From: Micavibrio_C sp046294845
Lineage (GTDB): Bacteria > Pseudomonadota > Alphaproteobacteria > Micavibrionales > Micavibrionaceae
Assembly (NCBI GenBank): GCA_046294845.1
Contig: JBKBNU010000003.1
Span: forward strand, 1-57,192
DNA: 57,192 bases
Direction: 5' to 3'
A program made the translations under genes and the position numbers. Shown piece after piece: positions 46,372-54,379 of this stretch (within the stretch, counting starts at the first letter, position 1; every line of letters begins with the position of its first letter). Below the pieces are notes generated by a model, which did not search any database, was not told the DNA's origin, and saw only the letters and a list, made by a program, of their open reading frames with translations.

Positions 46372-46408
46372 AGCCCTGCGATCAAGAAGAGGGGCTCTAT
46401 ATCTTGAT
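46372..46408. terminator. Convergent terminator-like hairpins after virD4
   Basis: AGCCCT (46372-46377) pairs with GGGGCT (46391-46396) with one wobble; an alternative stem pairs ATCAAGA (46381-46387) with TCTTGAT (46402-46408). The only gap between the converging virD4 and accessory genes lies here, so either structure could stop both transcripts. Confidence 0.4.
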
Positions 46409-46427
46409 ATCTTTTCATAAACTTTTT

Positions 46428-46859
46428 TTACGCTTCCTCCAAAGTAGTCTTATGCTGCGGGAGACTACGAATTACTTCTTCCATAATCTTGTCCAGCCGC
46501 ACCTTCGCCTGTGCCTCAGCCGCCGCCTGATCCCCTTTCGGGATCTCATGCGTATGTATGAGAAACTGCTTCATGAACTGGAGCGTAAACTCCTGCAGGA
46601 GCATCAGATCACGCCCGGTCTTTTTGCGATGCTCCGCCAGCGAGTACGACATCTGATGATAAAGCTTCACCAGATCAGCATTGCGATCATCGCGGTACTC
46701 CGGAAACAGCCCGAACTTCACAGCATCATTCACGGCAATCGAGATGTTGTTTATCCTCTCCCGTTTCATGTGCGCTTCAATTGCCGCCCATGCCTCCGGC
46801 TCAAACTGGATGGTTTTCTGGATCTTCTTGTTTTTAGGTTCTGCTTTTATCTGTGCCAT
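46428..46859 (-). CDS. Relaxosome accessory-like protein
   Basis: A 143-residue protein. The N-terminal part (KIQKTIQFEPEAWAAIEAHMKRERINNISIAVNDAVKFGL) looks like a ribbon-helix-helix DNA-binding domain; the rest is helical. Its ATG overlaps the last base of the relaxase gene, so both are co-translated. Proteins of this type bind oriT and help the relaxase. No specific family name is certain. Confidence 0.7.
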   Translation of the reverse strand: MAQIKAEPKNKKIQKTIQFEPEAWAAIEAHMKRERINNISIAVNDAVKFGLFPEYRDDRNADLVKLYHQMSYSLAEHRKKTGRDLMLLQEFTLQFMKQFLIHTHEIPKGDQAAAEAQAKVRLDKIMEEVIRSLPQHKTTLEEA

Positions 46860-48928
46860 TACAGTTCACGGTCCTGATCGTTATCTTTGGTTCTGGTTTT
46901 TGCTTGAGCCTGCGCCACACTCTTTATAATAAGTGTCTTGTCTGGACCCGGCTCGAATACCACTTGGGTGCCTCGCTCAAGCTTGGGTTCTGCGCCAACG
47001 GGGGCCAGCTGCAGGGTTTTATCGCGGGTGACAGTAGCCCATACGCCTGTTTCCAGTTTCACAAAACCTTCATAGCGCATCACGGTATCAACCCTGACCT
47101 GTGCATCACTGAAGCTGACACCCATTTTGGCAGCTAGGGTGCGACCAGCGGTATAGACCTCCAGCTTGTCGAGGCGGTTTAAGGCATAATCCCGCAGCGC
47201 AAATTGACCGTTCGACTGGATCAGCGCCAGATCATGTTTGATGAGCCAGTTTTTACGTTGCTCAAGAGCATCCCTCACAACAGGATCACGGGTCGCGCTA
47301 GAAAGCGGTTTACCGATGGATTGCTTGTAAATCTCCCGGTCAAGCCAGGTCTTTTTTGCTGTCTCAACCTGTTTTTCAGGAGGGGTCATCGATAGGACTG
47401 AGACTATGGGGTAAAAACGCTTCTTCTCACGTTCATTGATCTGACGGGTAATCTCTTCCCCGCGCGCAACGACATCGGAGGGCACCTGATAACGCCCGCC
47501 ACCTAGCGCCTGGACAACCCCGTTCGCTTCAAGCGTACCGAGCCTGATTGTATGAGCCTCGATATATCGAGGCCGCTCTTTGGCTGTGATGTAGCTCTGG
47601 TTTTGCTCCACATGCGCCAGATGATGCGCGGGATCGTAGATGCCATCGTTCAACCTCGCCATATAGGAGATATTATGATCCGCCTTGCCGGTGCCGGCTT
47701 CACCCGGCTTCACCTTGATCACCGACCCGGTTTCAAGCTGATCGTAATCTTTAAATTCGTTGACAGGAATATAATGCAGAGAACCGGAAGGCTCCTTGAG
47801 AACCACAAACTTGCGGTCATAAAGCTCATCGTGAACACCCTTGGCAACAACCCGACCTTCAAGCACGGCACCCTGCCCTGCTTTGAGAGCATAAACCGAG
47901 AGCCCTTCAAGCCCGAGGTCAACCTTGCCATGCAGTTTTTTGAGCGCCTCGTTTCTGGTCGCAATCTGGCCTAAGGTTTCCTGATAATCCTCTTTCAGGG
48001 TATAAACCCCCGGTGGCTGCTCCAGCGCCAACCCTGCTTGCCCTAAGAACTGGAGCCGCCCCTTAATGACACCCTCATAGAAAACCGACTTCCCGAAATT
48101 AACCCGTTTACGGACATCAACCTGACGACCCTCAGCGAGTTGCGCCTGCTTTTCGATAAAGCGGTCAAGAGATGTCACCCGCAGGGCATCGACTTCCTTC
48201 TCAAGGCTTTTTTGAATATCTTCTAAAGAGCGCTCTCCTAAAAGTTCGGTCGCCACTTCCTGTGCCCGCTTGCGCACACCCTCTTTAATATAATCGGACC
48301 CGATTACCAGATCCTGGCCCCGGCCATCTCTGCCGCGCACGATCACATGCGCGTGAGGATCTTCCGTATCAAAATGTGCTGCACTCACCCATTCAAGCTT
48401 CGACCCCAGATCCTTTTCAACCAGAGCCATCACCTTGCGGATATAAATATGAAAATCAGAAATATCGTGCCCGTTCTCAGGCGAAATGATGAATCTGAAA
48501 TGGTGACGATCACCCTCACACAGAGCAAAGAACTCTTTGCGGTCCACGCCCTCATCCACACCGTTAAACAAAACGGCCTGCTCGCCGTCCTTGCCAGCAC
48601 CGCTCCGGGAGATATAACGCAGGTGATCTCTTAAGGCATTCGCACCGCCAGCACTCTTACCGGCACCCGCCATACCAGGCCGATGCTTCACATAGCGGAT
48701 CTTCACAACCACGCGCTGGCCGTATCTCTGTCCGGCAAAGGAATTGCCGCGCACCATCAATCCGCGCTGCGTCATCCTCCTGCCGCCCTGCTTGCCGGAA
48801 GCAAGTCCGCCAGATCGGTTCATCTTCTCGAAGATCGCCTTGCGCGCATTCTCATTCGTCACGATCAGAGGCTCAATTCCCTTCGTGTGCGCTTTGACGC
48901 CATCAAAATTGTATTCTTCCAGCAGCAT
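46859..48928 (-). CDS. MOBP relaxase with DUF3363-like C-terminus (RlxS-like)
   Basis: A 689-residue relaxase. The N-terminal domain has the likely catalytic Tyr in DHLRYISR (about 105) and the metal-binding motif AHFDTEDPHAHVI (about 184-196). The remaining 450 residues resemble DUF3363 of alphaproteobacterial RlxS relaxases, with DLVIGSDYIKEGVRKRAQE and repeated small beta modules. The ATG at 48928 is chosen for its AGGG ribosome site, in preference to a TTG at 48949. It nicks oriT, probably in the gap just upstream, and leads the strand into the recipient through VirD4. Confidence 0.92.
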   Translation of the reverse strand: MLLEEYNFDGVKAHTKGIEPLIVTNENARKAIFEKMNRSGGLASGKQGGRRMTQRGLMVRGNSFAGQRYGQRVVVKIRYVKHRPGMAGAGKSAGGANALRDHLRYISRSGAGKDGEQAVLFNGVDEGVDRKEFFALCEGDRHHFRFIISPENGHDISDFHIYIRKVMALVEKDLGSKLEWVSAAHFDTEDPHAHVIVRGRDGRGQDLVIGSDYIKEGVRKRAQEVATELLGERSLEDIQKSLEKEVDALRVTSLDRFIEKQAQLAEGRQVDVRKRVNFGKSVFYEGVIKGRLQFLGQAGLALEQPPGVYTLKEDYQETLGQIATRNEALKKLHGKVDLGLEGLSVYALKAGQGAVLEGRVVAKGVHDELYDRKFVVLKEPSGSLHYIPVNEFKDYDQLETGSVIKVKPGEAGTGKADHNISYMARLNDGIYDPAHHLAHVEQNQSYITAKERPRYIEAHTIRLGTLEANGVVQALGGGRYQVPSDVVARGEEITRQINEREKKRFYPIVSVLSMTPPEKQVETAKKTWLDREIYKQSIGKPLSSATRDPVVRDALEQRKNWLIKHDLALIQSNGQFALRDYALNRLDKLEVYTAGRTLAAKMGVSFSDAQVRVDTVMRYEGFVKLETGVWATVTRDKTLQLAPVGAEPKLERGTQVVFEPGPDKTLIIKSVAQAQAKTRTKDNDQDREL

Positions 48929-49145
48929 AAAACCCTGCAAATCCCTCAAAAACTAAAGCTAAAACCAAGCCTAAAAACCTATCTCGAACCCTACACCACC
49001 ATCAAACTTAATTCAATCTTAAATCAAAGCAATAAACTTGCAATTTACTATTCTAATTCAATAAGTTCATATAAATGAAATTTATATCTTTTATCTTGTT
49101 TCAATCATTTAAAACTTAAACCCCCTCCTCACTCCCGCCACCTGT

Positions 49146-49161
49146 AGTTTCACGTGGAACA
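49146..49161. promoter_or_regulatory. parS-like centromere site
   Basis: The 16-mer AGTTTCACGTGGAACA differs from the canonical chromosomal parS TGTTTCACGTGAAACA at two positions. A bound ParB could be the plasmid's own or the host chromosome's. Confidence 0.55.
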
Positions 49162-49187
49162 TTACGACAATTATCCACAATACATAA

Positions 49188-49215
49188 ATCCAGACAGGAT
49201 CGCTCCCGTCTGGAT
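49188..49215 (-). terminator. Hairpin downstream of the primase gene
   Basis: ATCCAGAC and GTCTGGAT pair, continued inward by GG/CC after one mismatch, 22 bases beyond the primase stop. The T-run after it on the minus strand is poor, so it may be a terminator or part of oriT. Confidence 0.4.
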
Positions 49216-49237
49216 GTTGGTTGTCTTGATAGTTTGA

Positions 49238-50164
49238 TTAGCGGATTGCTTTTAGTTCATCGTTCCAGTCTGCGCCTGTCCGTTCCGGCGTGTGCTTCTG
49301 GATGGTTCCTTTGAAAGTGCCTTTGCTCTCTATGGCGCCTTGCAGCTTGTCCCCTATCCTGTCGCCGCCTTCATCATGATCGACAGCCAGGACGATAATC
49401 TCCAAATTCTCCATCCGGCTTATAAGATCCATCACCAGCCCGAACTGCTTTTCCCGCATGGCTCCACTGATCGCTGCGTAACCAGTATTTTCTGGCCGGA
49501 AAAGGTCGTGATAGCTCAAGGCATCGATCCCCCCTTCCGCAATAACCAGCCCGGTATCCTTTTTCGATATCCGGCTTGTCCATAATCCTTTTTCGCTGCC
49601 TCTCACTAAAAACCCGGCGTCTTGGTTCTTGATTTCCAGCCCGCAAAGTCCCGTATGGTCATGATGCGGAAAAACAACATTTCCGTACCGGTCGGTGAAA
49701 AGACGACCCGCAAAACGTGGATCACTCAAAACTGCCCGGCTGATTTTCCGCGCTTCTTCAAGGTAGGCATGGCTGCTGATCGGCTTGGCGTAGTGAAAAA
49801 CACGCTTCACGCGCTCCCGGTCATAAACCTGCTCTGAAACCTCCCTTGCAAAGCTGCCCGGTTCTGGCGGGGTAACTGCCCCTCCCAGCCAGCCATCAAG
49901 CTCCTGCCCGATCTCCCCGATGCTTTTCCCTGTTCGTTTGGCGATAAAATCAACAATCGTTCCGTTGTCAGTTTCATCCTGAACAGAAAAAAACACCCAG
50001 TTGGTTCCCCGTCTAGAGATGATGATTTTATCTCCGTTTGGGTGGCGCATGGCGACCGAGCTTCTGGTGCTTTTTTTGCGGTCAATCTCGTACCCCACAG
50101 AAGCGGCGTACTGGCTTAGATTAATCCCTTGTTTGAACTTTGAAAAGTCCCGTTTTCCGCGCAT
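49238..50164 (-). CDS. TOPRIM-domain primase-like protein (DUF3991)
   Basis: A 308-residue protein with an N-terminal zinc-free DUF3991-like part (INLSQYAASVGYEIDRKKSTRS) and a C-terminal TOPRIM domain, with the metal sites in VIAEGGIDALS and VDHDEGGD. Such proteins, common on alphaproteobacterial plasmids, probably prime synthesis after transfer. It lies between the relaxase region and the DUF6876-like gene, 9 bases from the latter. Confidence 0.85.
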   Translation of the reverse strand: MRGKRDFSKFKQGINLSQYAASVGYEIDRKKSTRSSVAMRHPNGDKIIISRRGTNWVFFSVQDETDNGTIVDFIAKRTGKSIGEIGQELDGWLGGAVTPPEPGSFAREVSEQVYDRERVKRVFHYAKPISSHAYLEEARKISRAVLSDPRFAGRLFTDRYGNVVFPHHDHTGLCGLEIKNQDAGFLVRGSEKGLWTSRISKKDTGLVIAEGGIDALSYHDLFRPENTGYAAISGAMREKQFGLVMDLISRMENLEIIVLAVDHDEGGDRIGDKLQGAIESKGTFKGTIQKHTPERTGADWNDELKAIR

Positions 50165-50173
50165 TTTTGCCCC

Positions 50174-50539
50174 CTAGTATTCAGTGGGGAGCAACAAGAC
50201 GTTATCTATCAGATAAAATCGGAAGCTCTTTATGGGAAAATCAGTAAATTCAATTTTCTCCTCATGGAGTTTGTTGCAGTTTCCATCGGTGCAAATGAGG
50301 GTCGCGCTTTTATCCTCATGGGTTTCAATTTCCCAGGTCTGAAAAGGCTCATCCTTAAGGTTTTTAAATTCGTACTGACAGGCAAAAATCCGGTCAAGCA
50401 GCCAATAAGCCCCCGCCTCTCCAGCCAGATACTTGACCCCATCCGTATAGGTAAAGGCCGAAAATAGCTGGTGGCGATACCAGTATTCTGTCCCGGTAAA
50501 CTGCTTCAGGGCGGATTTGAGGATGTTTTCTTTGCTCAT
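50174..50539 (-). CDS. DUF6876-like hypothetical protein
   Basis: A 121-residue protein with the pattern LKQFTGTEYWYRHQLFSAFTYTDGVKYLAGEAGAYWLLD and an Asp/Cys centre, matching the widespread plasmid family known as DUF6876. Function is unknown. It lies 3 bases after the 70-residue gene and 9 before the primase gene, so the three form one operon. Confidence 0.75.
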   Translation of the reverse strand: MSKENILKSALKQFTGTEYWYRHQLFSAFTYTDGVKYLAGEAGAYWLLDRIFACQYEFKNLKDEPFQTWEIETHEDKSATLICTDGNCNKLHEEKIEFTDFPIKSFRFYLIDNVLLLPTEY

Positions 50540-50542
50540 GGT

Positions 50543-50755
50543 CTAATCTCCTTGGATTTCTGCGGTTTTTGCTGTGAGGTCTTCGATTGTGAAAAATCCG
50601 TGATCCGTTCTCAGAAGTTTTGCGGCATCGGGGTTGGCCTTGAACAAATTCAAAGCCACCTGATCGGCTTCATGGGCGTTTGCTGCATCAATGGTGATCG
50701 CAAAAGCCTGAACCTGCTGAAACCGAACCTCGAAACGCTTGGCTGTCTGGGTCAT
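50543..50755 (-). CDS. Unknown 70-aa plasmid protein
   Basis: A small protein (MTQTAKRFEVRFQQVQAFAIT then ANAHEADQVALNLF) that looks like an alpha/beta domain. The ATG at 50755 follows GGAAG and is preferred over an extended frame to 50827. It is first in the operon with the DUF6876-like and primase genes, with a strongly structured leader just upstream (50837-50918). Function is unknown. Confidence 0.65.
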   Translation of the reverse strand: MTQTAKRFEVRFQQVQAFAITIDAANAHEADQVALNLFKANPDAAKLLRTDHGFFTIEDLTAKTAEIQGD

Positions 50756-50836
50756 TCTCACTTCCTTCTTCAATCGACTTACGGGTGCGTCATGCACCCT
50801 TGCCGCCCGGCGAGGGTGAGGTAGCAAGGGGAAGGG

Positions 50837-50918
50837 CCGTTTTTTGAGAATTTTGGAGCGGAAGCGTCCGCGAGGAATTGCCCCCTATCCGGGCAAGGGG
50901 AAAATTGTCAAAAAACGG
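50837..50918 (-). ncRNA. Branched structured leader upstream of the primase operon
   Basis: CCGTTTTTTGA (50837-50847) pairs perfectly with TCAAAAAACGG (50908-50918). The stem continues through AATTTT with AAAATT after a G-G mismatch. Inside, GCGGA with TCCGC and TTGCCC with GGGCAA make two further hairpins, giving a three-way junction of 82 bases. It sits 82 bases before the ATG of the 70-residue gene, so it may act as a leader switch or an independent RNA. Confidence 0.5.
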
Positions 50919-50984
50919 GAAGCGAAGCGCCTATACCCTTCCGCGCGCGAGGGCCACGCCCTTAGCCCTGCTCTTAACCCTGAA

Positions 50985-51012
50985 AACAAAAAACCTCGCT
51001 GAAAAGCGAGGG
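50985..51012 (-). terminator. Intrinsic terminator after the parA operon
   Basis: CCTCGCT (50994-51000) and AGCGAGG (51005-51011) pair around a four-base loop. On the minus strand the hairpin is followed by a run of six T then GTTTTC. It stands downstream of the ParA-partner operon and upstream of the primase operon. Confidence 0.75.
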
Positions 51013-51030
51013 TCCATATTGTTAGACTTT

Positions 51031-51155
51031 GCGTGAAGGATCGTGACCCGTATGGGCCGAAACACGCTCTTCGCGGGGTTCGGTGAGCTTGGCTGGTCAT
51101 CTTTCGACCAGCCTTAGCGAATAGAGCCTGGTCGGGCCAGGTCGGCCCGACACGC
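51031..51155. ncRNA. Structured element, family C, copy 2
   Basis: Homologous to 87-208. A hairpin GGCTGGTC/GACCAGCC (51091-51098/51106-51113) is followed by GTCGGGCC/GGCCCGAC (51131-51138/51144-51151). The outer bases GCGTG (51031-51035) pair with CACGC (51151-51155), sharing one base with the last hairpin. The stems differ in sequence between copies yet still pair. It lies between the ParA-partner gene and a terminator, so on the minus strand it would be in the 3' part of that transcript. Confidence 0.5.
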
Positions 51156-51301
51156 TAGCCAAAAAAATTCAAAGATAATGAGAACTCAATTTAACGCCCG
51201 CTACGGGGTGACGCGGTTGACCCCTAAGGTTTTACGTACCGGACTGAATAACGCGCTACAGCGCAAAAATACAGGCAAGGATGGGCTATTAGACCCCTGC
51301 C

Positions 51302-51724
51302 CTACGCCTTCATCTGCTTTTCGAGAACATCCATCCCGCGCTCGATCACCTCAGCAAGCGTGACGGGCCTGCCCTCTTTCTCGCTGGCAAAATCAGCAAG
51401 AGCACAAATCTTGTCATAAGTATCTTCACGCAGCTTCGTCGCAAACGGAAATGTCCTCCCGGTTTTAGCGCGGCGGCGGCGTTGCTTTGCGGGCACGAGT
51501 GCTGCAGCAGGTTCCGCCTTCTTAGGCGTGGCAGGGGCAGCAACGGGTTTGGGGGAGGATGCCGCTTGCCTTGCTTGTGGTGCGCGGGCATTGAACCCGG
51601 AACGCTCGCTGATATCTTCGATCTTCCGTTGAAGCTCTTCTTTCGTTTCAACAGCAGGCTCTTCATCAAAATCAAAGTTAAGTTTCTGACGGGTTTCCGG
51701 TGCGGGCAATGTGTTGGCTGACAT
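51302..51724 (-). CDS. ParA-associated small DNA-binding-like protein
   Basis: A 140-residue protein. Residues 1-90 are Ala/Pro/Lys-rich and probably disordered. The last 50 (FPFATKLREDTYDKICALADFASEKEGRPVTLAEVIERGMDVL) resemble a ribbon-helix-helix fold. It follows parA by 12 bases. Small RHH partners replace ParB in several plasmid segregation systems, so this is probably the centromere-binding partner of ParA, acting at the repeats upstream of parA (inference). Confidence 0.6.
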   Translation of the reverse strand: MSANTLPAPETRQKLNFDFDEEPAVETKEELQRKIEDISERSGFNARAPQARQAASSPKPVAAPATPKKAEPAAALVPAKQRRRRAKTGRTFPFATKLREDTYDKICALADFASEKEGRPVTLAEVIERGMDVLEKQMKA

Positions 51725-51736
51725 GATCTGGCCTCC

Positions 51737-52441
51737 TTAAGCGGCTTGCTGCGCCGTCGTCTGACGGGCGGCATTGATACGGTTTACAATCGCTTCTGCG
51801 AGGGCATAAGAATCTTCTCGCGCCTTCACAAGGCCACCAACCTGGCTGTCAGTCAGGTCGTGCAGACAGCGGCCGGTCGAGAACATGGTGCGGAAGGCTT
51901 CGCGCTCCAGAAGCCGTGTGCCGAGAACAGGAATACGGTACTCCGCGAACTGGCGGGCAATATCGGAAAAATTCTTGGTGACGATGGCTGCCGGCATTTT
52001 AGTGAACAGGATCGCAAAATCAATTTTGCGCTTAAACCCCTTCTCCGTTTGTTTGATCAGTTTGATCGCTTCGGCAGCTTCGTTGGCATCAAGGATAGAC
52101 CCTTGCACCGGAATGATAACAAGATCCGCCTGACTCACGGCGAAACCTACCCGCATGTTCTTGGTTCCCTCCAGGTCGATCAGGACGACTTTGGAATTGG
52201 CTTTAGCACGCTCAATATTGTCGAGAATGGTTTCTTCTGACTCATCAAAAATCACATTTAGAAGCTCTGGCTTACGTTCTAAGGCAACCCACCGCTTAAA
52301 GGGATAATTCGGGTCTGCATCGATGATGGTGATGGGCTTTTCCATCTGATGAACAAGTTCGCTCGCAAGCGTCAGAGCCGCTGTTGTCTTCCCTGCCCCA
52401 CCTTTCGGGGAAACAAAGGCAATCACTGGGGTTTTCGACAT
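51737..52441 (-). CDS. parA: ParA-family partition ATPase
   Basis: A 234-residue ATPase with deviant Walker A SPKGGAGKTT at 10-19, IIDADPNYP in the Walker A' position and VLIDLEGT as Walker B. It has no N-terminal DNA-binding domain, so it is of the small (type Ib) class. The ATG at 52441 has AAGGATC upstream and is preferred over the extended frame to 52540. With its small partner it should segregate the plasmid. Confidence 0.9.
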   Translation of the reverse strand: MSKTPVIAFVSPKGGAGKTTAALTLASELVHQMEKPITIIDADPNYPFKRWVALERKPELLNVIFDESEETILDNIERAKANSKVVLIDLEGTKNMRVGFAVSQADLVIIPVQGSILDANEAAEAIKLIKQTEKGFKRKIDFAILFTKMPAAIVTKNFSDIARQFAEYRIPVLGTRLLEREAFRTMFSTGRCLHDLTDSQVGGLVKAREDSYALAEAIVNRINAARQTTAQQAA

Positions 52442-52576
52442 GCTTTTAAGATCCTTAGATTTCTGCGGGTTTTTGATAAGGTCTTGAATAGGTATTGATA
52501 ACCTGTTGCTGATTCTATGATGTTTGCCAGACATTGGCAAGCCACTATCCAGCTAAATGTTTTCACAAATAAAGCA

Positions 52577-52680
52577 GATAGCTTGCTGCAATCTTCAATA
52601 ATGCTTTTATATTTATATTTGATTGCTGATAGCTTGCTGCAATTCTTTATCTTGTTATCTGCATGATAACTGCTTGCTGT
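52577..52680. repeat. Direct repeats upstream of parA (candidate centromere)
   Basis: The 16-mer GATAGCTTGCTGCAAT occurs at 52577-52592 and 52628-52643, with a degenerate third copy GATAACTGCTTGCTGT at 52665-52680. They lie 136-240 bases ahead of the parA start in AT-rich DNA. Type Ib systems place centromere and operator repeats here. Confidence 0.6.
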
Positions 52681-52693
52681 TTATAGAAGATAA

Positions 52694-52737
52694 AAAGGAG
52701 TCGGGCAGGGGAGGGAACACCCTACACTGCCCGACCA
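52694..52737 (-). terminator. Intrinsic terminator before the parA region
   Basis: GTCGGGCAG (52700-52708) and CTGCCCGAC (52727-52735) pair with an 18-base centre. On the minus strand the hairpin is followed by CTCCTTTTTATC. It ends the gene at 52794-53240 and insulates parA. Confidence 0.65.
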
Positions 52738-52793
52738 AAAAATCAAACGCGCATTTTCTATAAAACAAAAATCCCGCTGCCCTTGGAACTCAC

Positions 52794-53240
52794 TCAAGGC
52801 GTTGTCATAACTTCATAGAATTCCCCGGTGGGTGCGTCATGATGCCAGAGGGTAAATTTAATCTGCTTCAAAGCAGGGTCGTACATACCGCTGTATGTCC
52901 ACTCATTGGTTCTGGGGAAGGCTTTGCGAATAAACTCAGCAGCATCAGTTGCCTGACACTCAAGCGAACCAGACAGGTGACGCCAGCCCATATTGCGGCC
53001 TTTGACATGAAAGCTTCCATCCGGGGAAACCCGATTCAGCATTTCGGTGAAATTTTCCAGAAAATAAGAAAACTCGCTTTCTAGAAAATCAGGATCGAGC
53101 GAAGCCTGTTCTTGGGCTTCGCTCTCTGAAAGGTCTGCATCTTCAGCAAGAAGATCGCGGGCGCGTTGGCTCAAAAGTGCAGATTCATCCCACTCCAGGA
53201 CGTAGGCGGGCAGGGGGGCATTTAAAGGTGAGTTGCTCAT
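52794..53240 (-). CDS. Unknown plasmid protein (148 aa)
   Basis: An acidic 148-residue protein with an N-terminal helical part (SQRARDLLAEDADLSESEAQEQA) and a beta-rich C-terminus (GRNMGWRHLSGSLECQATDAAEF). GGAG stands 8 bases before the ATG at 53240. Similar genes seem to occur beside ArdC on alphaproteobacterial plasmids. It ends at a terminator and is probably co-transcribed with ArdC. Function is unknown. Confidence 0.65.
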   Translation of the reverse strand: MSNSPLNAPLPAYVLEWDESALLSQRARDLLAEDADLSESEAQEQASLDPDFLESEFSYFLENFTEMLNRVSPDGSFHVKGRNMGWRHLSGSLECQATDAAEFIRKAFPRTNEWTYSGMYDPALKQIKFTLWHHDAPTGEFYEVMTTP

Positions 53241-53281
53241 ATCAGTCTCCAAAAAAAGAAGGGGGAAAGGGCAGGGGGCGG

Positions 53282-54178
53282 CTATGCCGCCTCCTGCTGT
53301 TGGTTTTCTTGGCCCTGAAAGGCATAAAGATAATCAATCGCCTTTTGCGCCTGTGATGCGGCTGAAAAAATAAACCGTTTGTCGTCGCCCAGTGCTTTCA
53401 ACCAGCTGCGGATATACTGGGCATGATCGGCGCGAGGGCAGGGGGTTGCTCCAAGGCTCGCACACAACATGGCTGCGCCTAGTTCTGCTACCAGTTCTTC
53501 AAAAGCGTAATCCTGATCGGCATATTTTTTATGCTTGATACGATCAAGACGTTTTTCTGCGCCGCTCCAATGTGTGAGTTCATGAAACAAGGTGCTGTAA
53601 TAATTTTCACTCGCGGTATTGTTACCAGTCGGCCTAAACAATTCAGGATGCGGCATGAGAATGGTGTCGGTGCTCGTGCGATAACAGGCATACGGGTGGC
53701 CGTGTTCAAGCTGTGCCCGTGTCTGTTCGACAAAACGGGTGCATTCCTCCTTAAACTGGATTTCGCTGCGTTTTTCTTCCGGCACAAATTCAAAACCATC
53801 AACCTGTTCAGCATTAAAGACAGAAGAATATCTTGCAAACATGCGGGTATTTTGTGCGTCTGCGTCTGCGTTTTCGCCTTCTGTCTCGATGGTCTTCCAG
53901 AAAACAATCGGTGCGGATTTTTCGCCTTTTCTAACCTGTGCGCCTGCCTCCTGCCATTGCTTATATGTCGCCCAAAGTCCTGATTTGTATCCAAGCTTCA
54001 CTTGAAAAATCCAGAGCAGGGGAACATTCACACCACGATAAAGTTTCTTGGTGATTGCGTTTTGGGGGATGTCTGAGAATCCATGCCACGGTAATTCCCA
54101 ACGATCATTGTCTAATCCTTGTTCGAGTGTTTGGATGATGGTGTTGGTCACTTCGGTGTAGAGATCATTACGGGTCAT
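53282..54178 (-). CDS. ardC: ArdC-like antirestriction protein
   Basis: A 298-residue protein. The N-terminal DUF1738 domain (WELPWHGFSDIPQNAITKKLYRGVN) binds single-stranded DNA in known ArdC, and the C-terminal half is a zincin-like peptidase with HELTHWSG. ArdC guards incoming single-stranded plasmid DNA against host restriction. It is preceded by a structured leader element (54245-54379). Confidence 0.88.
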   Translation of the reverse strand: MTRNDLYTEVTNTIIQTLEQGLDNDRWELPWHGFSDIPQNAITKKLYRGVNVPLLWIFQVKLGYKSGLWATYKQWQEAGAQVRKGEKSAPIVFWKTIETEGENADADAQNTRMFARYSSVFNAEQVDGFEFVPEEKRSEIQFKEECTRFVEQTRAQLEHGHPYACYRTSTDTILMPHPELFRPTGNNTASENYYSTLFHELTHWSGAEKRLDRIKHKKYADQDYAFEELVAELGAAMLCASLGATPCPRADHAQYIRSWLKALGDDKRFIFSAASQAQKAIDYLYAFQGQENQQQEAA

Positions 54179-54244
54179 TTCACTTTTCCTTTAAAATCAG
54201 GGTTGCGCATATTTCCCTATGCGCCGTGAAACGGCTTAAAAGGC

Positions 54245-54379
54245 GGGGCAATCAGTCATGATCCGAACAGGCCGGAGGGGTATCACCCGGTCTGCACAAG
54301 CGATAGCGCGGAAGATAGGGGATACCGGCCTGTGAGCGCGTATGCGTGAGCGCCAGCGAAGGTCTTGACGGATTGCCCC
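54245..54379 (-). ncRNA. Structured element, family A, copy 1 (ardC leader)
   Basis: The closing stem GGGGCAATC (54245-54253) pairs with GATTGCCCC (54371-54379). An inner stem ACAGGCCGG (54267-54275) pairs with CCGGCCTGT (54325-54333) and encloses a 49-base core nearly identical to that of 57020-57134. Both stems differ in sequence from the other copy but still pair perfectly. It lies 66 bases before ardC in the same transcript sense, so it is a candidate leader RNA. Confidence 0.6.

Larger units (their letters stand above)
48929..49237. other. AT-rich gap with parS-like site and DnaA box; candidate oriT
   Basis: This 309-base gap has no gene. It holds a parS-like palindrome (49146-49161), a perfect DnaA box TTATCCACA (49171-49179) and an inverted repeat ATCCAGAC/GTCTGGAT (49188-49195/49208-49215). 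Its position between relaxase and primase genes is where oriT is often found, but no nic site is identifiable by eye. Confidence 0.45.
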
